Assembly (NCBI RefSeq): GCF_003254575.1
Contig: NZ_QJUA01000026.1
Coordinates: forward strand, 18,072-82,071
Origin: Mycobacterium kyogaense
Lineage (GTDB): Bacteria > Actinomycetota > Actinomycetes > Mycobacteriales > Mycobacteriaceae
Direction: 5' to 3'
Length of the DNA stretch: 64,000 bases
The notes beneath the pieces are model-generated. The model had not been told where the DNA came from. It worked only from the letters and a program-made list of their open reading frames with translations, and searched no databases. The first letter of the stretch is position 1, and the number at the start of each line of letters is the position of its first letter. The position numbers and the translations under genes were made by a program. Below are positions 27,155 through 35,464 of the stretch, piece by piece.

Positions 27155-28643
27155 CACGACCGCCGTACAGTCAGATCGGAGCGCCTTCATGTCACGAGCC
27201 ACCCCACCCCGTGTCGCGATCATCGGTGCCGGCTTCGCCGGCATCGTCGTCGCCATCAAACTGCAGCGGGTCGGTATCGACTACGTCATCTTCGAGCGCT
27301 CCGAAGGCGTCGGCGGCACGTGGTGGGACAACCGGTACCCGGGCGCGGAAACCGATGCCGCATCGCACCTCTACGCCTACTCGTTCGCCCCGTACGACTG
27401 GAGCCGGACGCATGTGCGCCGCGCCGAGATCCAGGAGTACCTCGAGCATGTCGCCGAGTCGTTCGGCGTGACGAGCTCCATCCGCTTCAAGGAGACGGTG
27501 GAATCCGTCACGTGGGACGACGCGTCGAGCGAGTACGTCGTGCGCACTGCTGCCGGGGAGAGCGAGCGCTTCGCGTTCGTGGTGTCGTGCGTCGGACTGT
27601 TCGCGGCACCGCAGTATCCGGTGTGGCCCGGGCTCGAGGATTTCCGCGGAGAGGTCGTGCACACCGCGGAATGGGATGAGACGCTAGACATCTCGGGCAA
27701 GAGGGTCGCCGTGGTCGGAACAGGCTCCAGCGCCGCCCAGGTCGTGCCGACGGTGGCGCCCCACGCACACTCCGTCACGGTCTATCAGCGCCAGCCCGGC
27801 TGGGTACTACCCAAGGGTGACCGCGACTTCTCCGCGCGGGAACGGAGGGTGTTCTCCTGGCCGTTCATCCAACGGCTCAATCGAATTCGTCTCTACATCC
27901 GTCAGGAACGCCGGGAATGGCACGGCGCGGTGTTCCGTCCGGGCAGCAGGATGAACCGACGCTGGGAGGCCAAGGCCCGACAGTACGTGACGGACGTGTT
28001 CGCGGACCGGCCCGATCTCGCCGAGGCACTCACCCCTGACTACGCGTTCGCCGGCAAGCGCACGGTGGTCTCGAGCGACTTCTATCCGGCGCTTCTGCGC
28101 GACGACGTGCATCTGGTGCCGCGAGCGGTGGTCTACTGCACGAGCAGCGGGATCATCGACAGCGAGGGCGTGGAGCGGGAGGCCGACGTGCTGGTTCTGG
28201 CGACCGGCTACGTTGCGACGAGATTCCTTGCCTCTCTAGAGGTCACCGGCCGCAACGGGACAGCGTTGAACACCGTGTGGGGTCCTGACCCGTTTGCGTT
28301 GGCGGGGATGATGGTCCCCGGTTTCCCGAATTTCTTCATCATGTACGGGCCCAACACCAACGGTGGCCTCACCGTCTCGAACTTCGAGCACGAGGCGGAC
28401 TTCATCGTCCACCAGATCCGGCGGGTCCTGACCAAGAACAAGTCCACGGTGGATGCGCGCGAGCGCGTCTCGGCGGTGTACAACCGGTGGGTGCAGCATC
28501 GCATCAGCAGTACCGCCTGGGTGGACGGCAGTAACTACTTCGCGTCGCCGACGGGTCGGATCGTCACGCAGTGGCCCGAGGGGGCGGCCGTGTATGCGCT
28601 TGTGCTGATGGCACTTCGGCGCCTGGGAACGCGCGTGTCGTGA
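27147..28643 (+). CDS. Flavin-containing monooxygenase, Baeyer-Villiger type
   Basis: This 498-aa protein has an FAD Rossmann motif AIIGAGFAGIVVAIKL near residue 25 and the GGTWWDNRYPGAETDAAS block. The BVMO fingerprint reads FRGEVVHTAEW (FxGxxxHxxxW), and the NADPH Rossmann motif VVGTGSSAAQVVPTVA follows. The C-terminus has GPNTNGGLTVSN. It would insert one oxygen atom into a ketone or oxidise a heteroatom. GTG 27147 overlaps the transporter stop; an ATG at 27189 is an alternative. It is coupled to a downstream lactonase-like hydrolase, suggesting ketone to lactone to hydroxy acid. The substrate is unknown. Confidence 0.88.
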   Translation: MSDTTAVQSDRSAFMSRATPPRVAIIGAGFAGIVVAIKLQRVGIDYVIFERSEGVGGTWWDNRYPGAETDAASHLYAYSFAPYDWSRTHVRRAEIQEYLEHVAESFGVTSSIRFKETVESVTWDDASSEYVVRTAAGESERFAFVVSCVGLFAAPQYPVWPGLEDFRGEVVHTAEWDETLDISGKRVAVVGTGSSAAQVVPTVAPHAHSVTVYQRQPGWVLPKGDRDFSARERRVFSWPFIQRLNRIRLYIRQERREWHGAVFRPGSRMNRRWEAKARQYVTDVFADRPDLAEALTPDYAFAGKRTVVSSDFYPALLRDDVHLVPRAVVYCTSSGIIDSEGVEREADVLVLATGYVATRFLASLEVTGRNGTALNTVWGPDPFALAGMMVPGFPNFFIMYGPNTNGGLTVSNFEHEADFIVHQIRRVLTKNKSTVDARERVSAVYNRWVQHRISSTAWVDGSNYFASPTGRIVTQWPEGAAVYALVLMALRRLGTRVS

Positions 28644-29512
28644 CGACGAACACGGGTCAGGCGTCACGGATGTTCCTGCTGCAGTACGGAGCGGAGCGGG
28701 TACCGCGGTCCCTGTCACTGCGCGGCGGGTCGTCCGATCTCGGGTGGGAGCCGCTGTACGGGGTTCTCGTCGACACCGCAGAGGGCTGGGTGCTCTTCGA
28801 CACGGGAATGGGTCGCGAGGCCCTCGACGCCGATGTCACCCAGGACAGCTACCGGGCCGCCGCACTCGACGCCGGCGCGGATCCGGACAGCGCCACCTGG
28901 TCGTTGCACCCCGCCCCGCCGGACCCGACACGGTGGAACTGGGGCCTCGACGGCGACCCGCTGACCGCCGCCCTCGCGACGGTCGATGTGCGGATCGACG
29001 ACCTGCGCCTGGCCGTGATCAGCCACCTACACCTCGATCACTCCGGTGGCATCCCGCTGCTGGCAGAGGCCGGCGTTCCGGTCGCGATCCACCGGGCCGA
29101 GCTCGGGTTCGCGCGCAGTGGAAAGGCATTGTTCGAGGAGGGTTTTCGCGCCGAGGACTGGTCGGATCCGCGAATCCGCTGGGAGGTACTCGATGATGAC
29201 ACCGACATCGCTCCCGGGGTCAGGGTGCTGTGCACACCCGGCCACACGCCCGGGCATGTCTCGCTGCAGGTCACCCTTCCCGATACCGGCACATGGATTT
29301 TCGCCGCAGACGCCGCCGATCTCGGGCAGAACCTTCTCGACCGGGTGCCGTGCGGCTACTGCGCCGGCGGCACGGCCGTCGATGAGGAGGCGGCCGCCAC
29401 GTCGTTGGGCCGGCTCCTCGCCGATGCCGCCGATCTCGACGCTCGGCTCATTCCCGGCCACGATCAATTGGTGTTCAACGCCATCCGGCACCCGACGGCC
29501 GGGCACCGCTAG
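28640..29512 (+). CDS. Metallo-beta-lactamase-fold hydrolase (lactonase-like)
   Basis: This 290-aa MBL-fold protein has the zinc motif SHLHLDHSGG (HxHxDH) at about residues 133-142, later GHTPGHVSL, an ASP-containing FAADAADLG and a C-terminal PGHDQLVFN, the set seen in AttM/AiiA-like N-acyl homoserine lactonases and quorum-quenching relatives. The GTG at 28640 overlaps the monooxygenase stop by four bases (GTGA); the longer upstream frame is a shadow. It probably opens a lactone produced by the coupled monooxygenase. It is convergent with the GntR gene. Confidence 0.87.
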   Translation: MTTNTGQASRMFLLQYGAERVPRSLSLRGGSSDLGWEPLYGVLVDTAEGWVLFDTGMGREALDADVTQDSYRAAALDAGADPDSATWSLHPAPPDPTRWNWGLDGDPLTAALATVDVRIDDLRLAVISHLHLDHSGGIPLLAEAGVPVAIHRAELGFARSGKALFEEGFRAEDWSDPRIRWEVLDDDTDIAPGVRVLCTPGHTPGHVSLQVTLPDTGTWIFAADAADLGQNLLDRVPCGYCAGGTAVDEEAAATSLGRLLADAADLDARLIPGHDQLVFNAIRHPTAGHR

Positions 29513-29519
29513 CAGAACG

Positions 29520-30209
29520 TCACCGATCGAACAGCAGGGCCGCGACCGCCTTGCCGGTGTCCTCGATGTGCTTGTGCGCCACCCGATCCGCGGCATCGGC
29601 GTCCTGCGCGCGCACGTGGTCGAGCACCGCTTCGTGGACGTGCCGCCAATCCTCGCCGAGCTGGTGCTCGACGGTCGAGAAGTAGAAACGGGCGCGCTTC
29701 TCCAGCGCTGCCGACGTGGTGGCGAGCACCGAATTCTTCGCCGCGGCCCGCAGCGCGGCGTAGAAGCCGGCGCCGGTGGCAGGCTCATCGCTGGCTTCCC
29801 GGCTCTCCTGGATGCGGGCAGCGAGCGCGTCGAGATCGGCGTCGGTGCGGCGTAGCGCGGCCCACCGGGCGACCATGCCCTCGACGACCGCCCGGAACTC
29901 GAAGAGCTCGTCGAGTTCCTCGGCGGTGCGTTCGCGGACATGGACGCCGTGGCGGGGTTTGATGTCCACCCAGCCGGCCTCGTGCAGGGACCGCAGGGCC
30001 TCCCGCACCGGGATGCGGCTCATCCCGAACTGGGCGGCCAGGACGTCGGCGTGAATCCTCTCGCCCGGCTTGAGCTCGCCGGTGATGATGGCGTTCTCGA
30101 GCGCGTCGTGCACGCGGGTGGTCAGCGTGGCGTTCGCTGGGAACGCGGGCACCAACGGCGAGGGGCTGCTCACGACCGTCCTGTTCTGTCGTCGTCGGTC
30201 GCCCGGCAT
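29520..30209 (-). CDS. GntR/FadR-family (FCD) transcriptional regulator
   Basis: This 229-aa protein has an N-terminal winged helix (AIITGELKPGERIHADVLAAQFGMSRIPVREALRSLHEAGWV, residues about 40-81) and an all-helical FCD ligand domain (LFEFRAVVEGMVARWAALRR, then HEAVLDHVRAQDADAADRVAHKHIE with metal-binding-type histidines). It sits between two transcription units that share a 13-nt AT-rich promoter element and is probably their regulator. Its own promoter region (30225-30240) holds GTATACGAAT on the plus strand, a diverged relative of that element, hinting at autoregulation. The inducer is unknown. Confidence 0.88.
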   Translation of the reverse strand: MPGDRRRQNRTVVSSPSPLVPAFPANATLTTRVHDALENAIITGELKPGERIHADVLAAQFGMSRIPVREALRSLHEAGWVDIKPRHGVHVRERTAEELDELFEFRAVVEGMVARWAALRRTDADLDALAARIQESREASDEPATGAGFYAALRAAAKNSVLATTSAALEKRARFYFSTVEHQLGEDWRHVHEAVLDHVRAQDADAADRVAHKHIEDTGKAVAALLFDR

Positions 30210-30260
30210 GTGCCGAGCAACTGCTGATGAAGTATACGAATCGGCGGGGTTGTCACTTCG

Positions 30261-31478
30261 TCACGGCGCGCGCAGGTACTCCAGCGCGGTCATTGTGTAC
30301 AGCGCGGCGCATCGGAGCACCTCGTCTTCCTCGGCGTAGTCGTCGATGCCTGCGGACAGGGTCGGCTGCGGGCCGTAGCACAGCGCCTGAACCCCCTCGC
30401 GGCGCCAACGGCTGGCGTCGCTGGCAGGCAGCCTGATCGCGTACGTGGGCGGGGCGTCGATGACAGCCCGCGACGCGACATCCCACGCGCGGGTCAGCGG
30501 CGCCTCCGGCGCCGTCCAATTGGCGTCCCAGCCCTTCAGCTCCCGGACCCGCACCGACTCGATGCCCGCGACCGCCTCCTCGACCAACGCGAACGCGTCG
30601 CGAGTCGTGATGCCCGGCGGCAGACGGAGGTCCACTTCGGCCTTGGCGCGGGTGGCCATCTGCCCGACGAAGGTGCCGGCGGCCACGGTGCCGACGTTCG
30701 ACGACAACATCAGTCCCGGGTCCGGTGCCGCACTCGACATCACGGCGAGCTCGCGCGGCAGCGATCCGGTCATGCCGTTGAGGGCGTCGATCCGCGACAC
30801 CGCCTCCGCGATGCGGGCCGATGCCGAGCAACCCCGCTGCACCGCCGACGAATGGCCCGCCGGGCCCTCAGCGCTCACCTCGACCCAGAGGACGCCTTTC
30901 TCGCCGAGCGCCAGACGTCGGAAGCCGGGCCCCTCGCCGCAGATGAGCGCATCGCCGAGCAGATCCGGATGCTCGCGCAGAAGATAGGCCGCGCCGTTGT
31001 CACCGAACACGACCTCGTCGCTGACGGCGGTGAACGTGATTCGGCCGCACCACTTCTCGCGTTCGGCGGCGAGCAGCGCCGCGGCCGTCACCATCGCGGC
31101 GACCGCCCCCTTCATGTTGCCCATGCCGAGCCCGTAGAGGCGGCCGTCGACGCGGGTCAGCTCCCACACCGGCTGGCTCCATGCGGACTCGTCGCCCGGC
31201 GGCATGGTGTCGAGGTGGACGTTGAGCACGAGGTGCGGACCCGGTCGGCCGGAGTCGATGTCGGCGAGGACCGACGGCATCGTCGGCACCTGGTGCTCCT
31301 GACGGGAGTGGATTCCGCGGTCGGCGAGGGCTCGCGACACCACGTCGGCCACTTCTCGTGTGTCGCCGTCGGGGTTGACGCTGGGGGCGGCCACGAGCTG
31401 CGCGCACAGGTCGACGATGGCCTCGCGTTGTTCGGCGATGGTGCCCAGCAGGTGCGACGTCACCTCGGTCGGGATCAT
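30261..31478 (-). CDS. M20-family peptidase/deacylase homologue with altered metal site
   Basis: This 405-aa protein of the ArgE/DapE/CPG2 fold keeps LNVHLDTMPPGD (first His), SDE (general base Glu), ICGEG and AGHSS of the lid domain. The bridging Asp of the usual DMKG reads Asn (GMGNMKG), the second Glu of DEE is Val (SDEVVF), and the C-terminal His block is replaced (DDYAEEDEV). The metal centre is therefore incomplete or different. The ATG at 31478 overlaps the upstream gamma-glutamyltransferase stop by four bases (ATGA). It may hydrolyse an N-acyl or gamma-glutamyl amide, or have lost peptidase activity. Confidence 0.8.
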   Translation of the reverse strand: MIPTEVTSHLLGTIAEQREAIVDLCAQLVAAPSVNPDGDTREVADVVSRALADRGIHSRQEHQVPTMPSVLADIDSGRPGPHLVLNVHLDTMPPGDESAWSQPVWELTRVDGRLYGLGMGNMKGAVAAMVTAAALLAAEREKWCGRITFTAVSDEVVFGDNGAAYLLREHPDLLGDALICGEGPGFRRLALGEKGVLWVEVSAEGPAGHSSAVQRGCSASARIAEAVSRIDALNGMTGSLPRELAVMSSAAPDPGLMLSSNVGTVAAGTFVGQMATRAKAEVDLRLPPGITTRDAFALVEEAVAGIESVRVRELKGWDANWTAPEAPLTRAWDVASRAVIDAPPTYAIRLPASDASRWRREGVQALCYGPQPTLSAGIDDYAEEDEVLRCAALYTMTALEYLRAP

Positions 31479-32935
31479 GCGGCTCCTCGGGTGTGGGTCT
31501 CTCGCCGCCAGTCGGCGACGGCGTAGGGGTGCGTGTCGGTACCGGCCGCGACGACGGCGCCGAAGACGTCGGCACCCGGGGTCCTGGCGACGATGTGGTG
31601 GCCCCGCTCGGCGAGCACGTCCGCCCGGGGATGCCCCTCTTCGATCAGCAGATCACCGTCCTGACTGCGCCAGCGCAACGCCCCCACGGCGTCGGCGAGG
31701 GAGGTTCCGCTGAACTCGTGTGCCGCGAGAATCTGCAGCAGGGTCTGGATCTGGCCGTCGGCCCCCGGCGTCGCGATGCCGAGAACCCCGTGCTCGGCGG
31801 TCACCATCGCCGGCGCGAGCGTGTGTACCGGGCGCTTTCCCGGCGCCGCGCTGTTGTCGCCGTCGGTGAAGCCCGCGGCGCGGTTGTTCAGCACGATGCC
31901 CAGCTCGGGCACGAACACTCCGGAACCGAAGTCGTCGAAGACGCTGACCAGCGACGACGCGACCTGACCGGCGGCGTCGACGGTGGCGACGCCTGCGGTG
32001 TGGAGGTAGGCGCGGGGTCCGGCGCGGCCGGACGCCCGCTCGAGGTCGACGTCGAGATCCAGGTCGAGCAGCGCAGCGCCTCTCCCGCACGACGATCGGT
32101 GCTCGAACGCCGCGCCGGTCACCTCCACGAGCAGGTGGTCGTCGACAGGGACGCCACGCGCTGCGAGCCGACGGACGTGCTGCAGCGCCATCGCGAGAAG
32201 GACGCCTTGGGACATCGGCGGCTGGACGTGGACCAGGCCGGAGCCCCACGGCACGGCCACCGGCGACGGACACGGGGTGTCGTGTTCGGCGAGATCCTGC
32301 AGATCGAGGGACCCACCGCAGCGGCGGACGGCGTCGACGACGGCGGCCGCCCCGGGCCCGGTGTAGAAGGCATCGCGTCCCGCGTCGCCGATGCGTGCCA
32401 GCAGGTCCGCCAACTCCGGCTGCACCCAGGGCTGATCGGGCGCCGACACCAGCGACCAGTCCCCGGCACCGCCTCGTTCCAGCCGCGCGCGCTGCTGGTC
32501 GACTGCCGCGAGCAGACTCGGCTCCGGGACGGTGCCGTGGCGTGCGAGTTCGATGGCCGGCGCGAGCAGCTCGGCCAAGGGCAGCCGGCCCCAGCGCGCG
32601 CTCAGCGTGACCCAGCCGTCGACGAGCCCCGGGACGGTCACCGACGATCCACCTGACGCATCGGGCGGCGACGCCAGGGAGCGGGGGCTCCGTCCGGTGC
32701 CGTTCACCGCGGCGACGCGGCCTCGGTCGTGGACCAGCGCCAGCAGGTCACCGCCGAGCCCTGCCGCTTGCGGGAGCACCACGCTGATCACCGCCTGGGC
32801 GGCGATCGCAGCGTCCGCTGCGGTACCGCCCTGCTCCAGAACGTGCACCGCGGCCTGGGTGGCCAGCGGATGCGCCGTCGACGCGGCGCCGCCTCGTCCT
32901 GACGACGTTGTCGCGCGGTACTCGGAGGGAGCCAA
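31475..32935 (-). CDS. Gamma-glutamyltransferase-family protein
   Basis: This protein of about 486 aa is an Ntn-hydrolase of the GGT family. N-terminal blocks are STAHPLATQAAVHVLEQGGTAADAAIA and LPQAAGLGGDLLAL. The presumed nucleophile Thr lies in LHTAGVATVDAAGQVASS, where the usual TTH reads TAG. GSGVFVPELGIVLNNRAAGF and LAPAMV match the C-terminal subunit. No secretion signal is visible, unlike many GGTs, so it may act in the cytosol. The TTG at 32935 has CTGGAG upstream at good spacing; a TTG at 32968 is possible. It is coupled to the M20 gene. It probably cleaves a gamma-glutamyl or related amide after uptake. Confidence 0.85.
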   Translation of the reverse strand: MAPSEYRATTSSGRGGAASTAHPLATQAAVHVLEQGGTAADAAIAAQAVISVVLPQAAGLGGDLLALVHDRGRVAAVNGTGRSPRSLASPPDASGGSSVTVPGLVDGWVTLSARWGRLPLAELLAPAIELARHGTVPEPSLLAAVDQQRARLERGGAGDWSLVSAPDQPWVQPELADLLARIGDAGRDAFYTGPGAAAVVDAVRRCGGSLDLQDLAEHDTPCPSPVAVPWGSGLVHVQPPMSQGVLLAMALQHVRRLAARGVPVDDHLLVEVTGAAFEHRSSCGRGAALLDLDLDVDLERASGRAGPRAYLHTAGVATVDAAGQVASSLVSVFDDFGSGVFVPELGIVLNNRAAGFTDGDNSAAPGKRPVHTLAPAMVTAEHGVLGIATPGADGQIQTLLQILAAHEFSGTSLADAVGALRWRSQDGDLLIEEGHPRADVLAERGHHIVARTPGADVFGAVVAAGTDTHPYAVADWRRETHTRGAA

Positions 32936-32978
32936 GGTTCGTCTCCAGTTCTCTGCAGGGCTTGCCAAACGATGCGCT

Positions 32979-33000
32979 GAGATAGAATATAAAACATCTC
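32979..33000. promoter_or_regulatory. Candidate GntR operator in divergent promoter
   Basis: GAGAT (32979-32983) and ATCTC (32996-33000) form an inverted repeat around an AT-rich core. The stretch ATAGAATATAAAA (32982-32994) is the exact complement of 24557-24569 in the ABC transporter promoter. Read toward the gamma-glutamyltransferase gene, both sites give TTTTATATTC followed by a TATA-type -10 (TATCTC here, TATACC there). Confidence 0.6.
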
Positions 33001-33024
33001 AACGGCGATCGTGAAGGAGTCGAC

Positions 33025-33510
33025 ATGACTCAGACTGTGGCCGCGCAGACCGCGGCCGATGCCCCCGACCTGGTACGAGCGTCCGACATGTCCCTCGCGG
33101 TCGCCGAGCGGCTACTGGCCGGGGTCAAAGCACAGGCGTCGGCACGGGGTCTACGGTTGGCCGCGGCGGTCGTCGATCGAGGGGGCAACGTCGTCGCATC
33201 GATGCGGATGGACAACGCCCAGCTCGGCGCGAGCTCACTGGCACACGACAAGGCCGTGACCGCGGTGTCCTTCGGCCGGCCGACATCGGCTTGGACAGCC
33301 AGCAGCGCGCCCGGCGGCAGTGACTGGGGGCTGGCACACACCCTCGGCGGGCACGCCGTCGTCTTTCCCGGCGGCGTCCCGGTGTTCTCCGATACCGAGC
33401 TCGTCGGAGCGCTGGGCGTGAGCGGCGCGGCCTCCGACGTCGACGCCGCCTGCGCGACGGACGCCGTGCACGAACAGGGCCTGACCGTCGACACCGAGAC
33501 AACTTCGTGA
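33025..33510 (+). CDS. GlcG/HbpS-family (haem-degrading domain) protein
   Basis: This 161-aa protein of the GlcG/HbpS fold has SLAVAERLLAGVKAQASARGLRLAAAVVDRGGNVVASMRMDNA (residues about 18-60), AHDKAVTAVSFGRPT and a glycine-rich VFPGGVPVFSDTELVGALGVSGA. Such proteins often accompany catabolic operons (glc, diol utilisation) with an uncertain ligand-binding or repair role. GAAGGAG precedes the ATG at 33025. It begins a five-gene plus-strand operon and is divergent from the GGT gene over the shared operator. Its stop overlaps the next GTG by four bases. Confidence 0.85.
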   Translation: MTQTVAAQTAADAPDLVRASDMSLAVAERLLAGVKAQASARGLRLAAAVVDRGGNVVASMRMDNAQLGASSLAHDKAVTAVSFGRPTSAWTASSAPGGSDWGLAHTLGGHAVVFPGGVPVFSDTELVGALGVSGAASDVDAACATDAVHEQGLTVDTETTS

Positions 33511-34253
33511 GCGCGGTCCTCGTCGCGGGTGGCGCCACCGGCATCGGCGCCGCAGCCGTGCGGGCGTTCCGCCGGCGCGGTGACCGCGTGCTTCTCGCCG
33601 ACCGCAACGACGAGGCCGGGCGGGCCCTGATCGAGGAGGACCTGCCGGGCGAGGGCATGGTCCTGCACTGCGACTTCTCCGAAGGCGACGCCGCCGAGGC
33701 CGCGGTCGAGGCCGCCGTCAGCTTCGGCGTCGGCTCCCTCGACGTCGTGTTCTACAACGCCGCAGTACTCGAGGCGCACCCGCTCGGTGAGTGGACCGTC
33801 GACGACTGGGACCGCAGCATGGCCGTCAACCTTCGTGCCCCGTTCTTGATGTCGCAGGCGGCGGCGCCGCATCTGCGTAAGTCGGAGCAGGGCCGGATCA
33901 TTCTCACGTCGTCGACGGGTGCGTTCCGCGGGCATGCGGGCATGCCGGCCTACCACGCGACCAAGGCGGGACTGCTCGGGATGGTGCGTGCGCTGGCCGA
34001 CGAACTCGGGCCGGACGGAGTGACCGTGAACGCGGTGTGCCCCGGATGGGTGGACACGGCCTTCAACGACTCCTACTGGGCTCATCAACAGGACCCTGAC
34101 CGCGCACTGGGAGACCTCACCGAGAGCATCCCGCTGCGCAGGCAGGCCGCACCCGACGACATGACGGGTGTGTTGCTGTTTCTCGCTTCGCCGGCGTCGT
34201 CCTACATCACCGGCCAGGCGCTGGTGGTCGACGGCGGCTACACCTCCGTCTGA
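33507..34253 (+). CDS. Short-chain dehydrogenase/reductase
   Basis: This 248-aa classical SDR has VAGGATGIGAAAVRAF (GxxxGxG at residues 8-14), an NAA-type YNAAVLE block, TSSTGAFRG with catalytic Ser, and YHATKAG with YxxxK. VNAVCPGWVDT and YITGQALVVDGGYT complete the family order. It overlaps the GlcG-like gene by four bases and is followed 12 nt later by the ammonia-lyase-like gene. It probably oxidises a hydroxy intermediate of this catabolic route using NAD(P). The substrate is unknown. Confidence 0.9.
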   Translation: MSAVLVAGGATGIGAAAVRAFRRRGDRVLLADRNDEAGRALIEEDLPGEGMVLHCDFSEGDAAEAAVEAAVSFGVGSLDVVFYNAAVLEAHPLGEWTVDDWDRSMAVNLRAPFLMSQAAAPHLRKSEQGRIILTSSTGAFRGHAGMPAYHATKAGLLGMVRALADELGPDGVTVNAVCPGWVDTAFNDSYWAHQQDPDRALGDLTESIPLRRQAAPDDMTGVLLFLASPASSYITGQALVVDGGYTSV

Positions 34254-34265
34254 AAGGACGAGTTC

Positions 34266-35453
34266 ATGACCGACGTCGAGATCTACCTCAACCCCGCCGC
34301 GAAGCCGGCCGTGCCGACGGCCGGGTTCGCCGCCGAGAGCCGTGTCCCCCAGGACACGCATCGCACCCTGCCCGGCTATCGACCGACCGCGGTGCACTCC
34401 TGTCCGGGTCTCGCTGTCCGGCTCGGCGTGCGCACCGTCCTGGTGAAGGACGAGTCCGAGCGGCTCGGCCTGCCGTCCTTCAAGATCCTGGGCGCATCCT
34501 GGGCGGCGTTGACCACCGTGCAGGCAGCCTGGGGCGCCGACACGAACGGCCCGCTGTCGGTCGAATCGGTGCGCGCCTCAATCGGTTCCACCGATGGTCG
34601 GGGTCTGGTCGCCGCCACGGACGGCAATCACGGCCGCGGGGTGGCCCGTGTCGCGGCCATGCTGGGCCTGGAAGCGACGATCCTGGTTCCCGCCGGCACG
34701 GCGCAGGCGCGCATCGACGCGATCGCCTCCGAGGGCGCCTCGGTCGACGTCGTGGACGGCACGTACGACGACGCGATCGCCGCGTCCGCGCGCCTGGCCG
34801 ACAACGATCACCTCGTGGTCTCGGACACGTCGTGGGAGGGATACTCGGCCGCACCGCGCGCGGTGGTCGAGGGCTACTCGACGCTCTTCTACGAGATCGA
34901 CGACGTCATCGACGCGCACGGTCTCCCCCGCCCCGATGTCGTTGCGCTGCAAGCCGGAGTGGGCGCGTTCGCGGCCTCGGGCCTGCGTCACTACCGAGAC
35001 GGGCGGCCGAACCCGCCCAGCACCGTCGTCGTCGAGCCGGCGAGCGCCAACTGCCTGATGGCCTCCGCCCGCGCCGGCGGACTGACGCTGGTGCCCGGCC
35101 CGCACCCGTCGTCGATGGCCGGTCTGAACTGCGGCATGCCGTCGGAACTGGTGTGGCCCGTATTGGCTTCGGGCACAGACATTTTCGTCGGCATCGCCGA
35201 CACCTACGCCGAGGACGCGATGCGCGCACTCGCCGACGAAGGCATCGTGGCGGGTGAGTCGGGAGCAGCGGGCCTGGGCGGCCTCCTCGCGCTCGCGGAG
35301 CGAGGCACCCCCGAAGAGCGGGCGCACGCGGGACTCGATCCCGACGCCTGTGTGCTGCTGGTCAACACCGAAGGTGCCACCGATCCCTCCAACTACGAAC
35401 GTGTCGTGGGCCGCCCGGCCACCGACGTCGCCACCGCTCTCGAACCGCACTGA
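34266..35453 (+). CDS. Diaminopropionate ammonia-lyase-like PLP enzyme
   Basis: This 395-aa fold-type II PLP protein has the PLP lysine in LPSFKILGASWA (Lys about 73), ATDGNHGRGVARVAAMLG, the phosphate-binding segment QAGVGAFAASGL, and SGAAGLGGLLAL near the end. The combination RLGLPSFKILGA...DGNHGRGVA...QAGVGA is that of DpaL/YgeX rather than threonine dehydratase. Family enzymes release ammonia and pyruvate from 2,3-diaminopropionate. Given the amide-cleaving and transport genes nearby, it may process a diamino acid released from the imported compound. AAAGGA lies upstream of ATG 34266. Confidence 0.85.
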   Translation: MTDVEIYLNPAAKPAVPTAGFAAESRVPQDTHRTLPGYRPTAVHSCPGLAVRLGVRTVLVKDESERLGLPSFKILGASWAALTTVQAAWGADTNGPLSVESVRASIGSTDGRGLVAATDGNHGRGVARVAAMLGLEATILVPAGTAQARIDAIASEGASVDVVDGTYDDAIAASARLADNDHLVVSDTSWEGYSAAPRAVVEGYSTLFYEIDDVIDAHGLPRPDVVALQAGVGAFAASGLRHYRDGRPNPPSTVVVEPASANCLMASARAGGLTLVPGPHPSSMAGLNCGMPSELVWPVLASGTDIFVGIADTYAEDAMRALADEGIVAGESGAAGLGGLLALAERGTPEERAHAGLDPDACVLLVNTEGATDPSNYERVVGRPATDVATALEPH

Positions 35454-35464
35454 GGAGCACGCGC

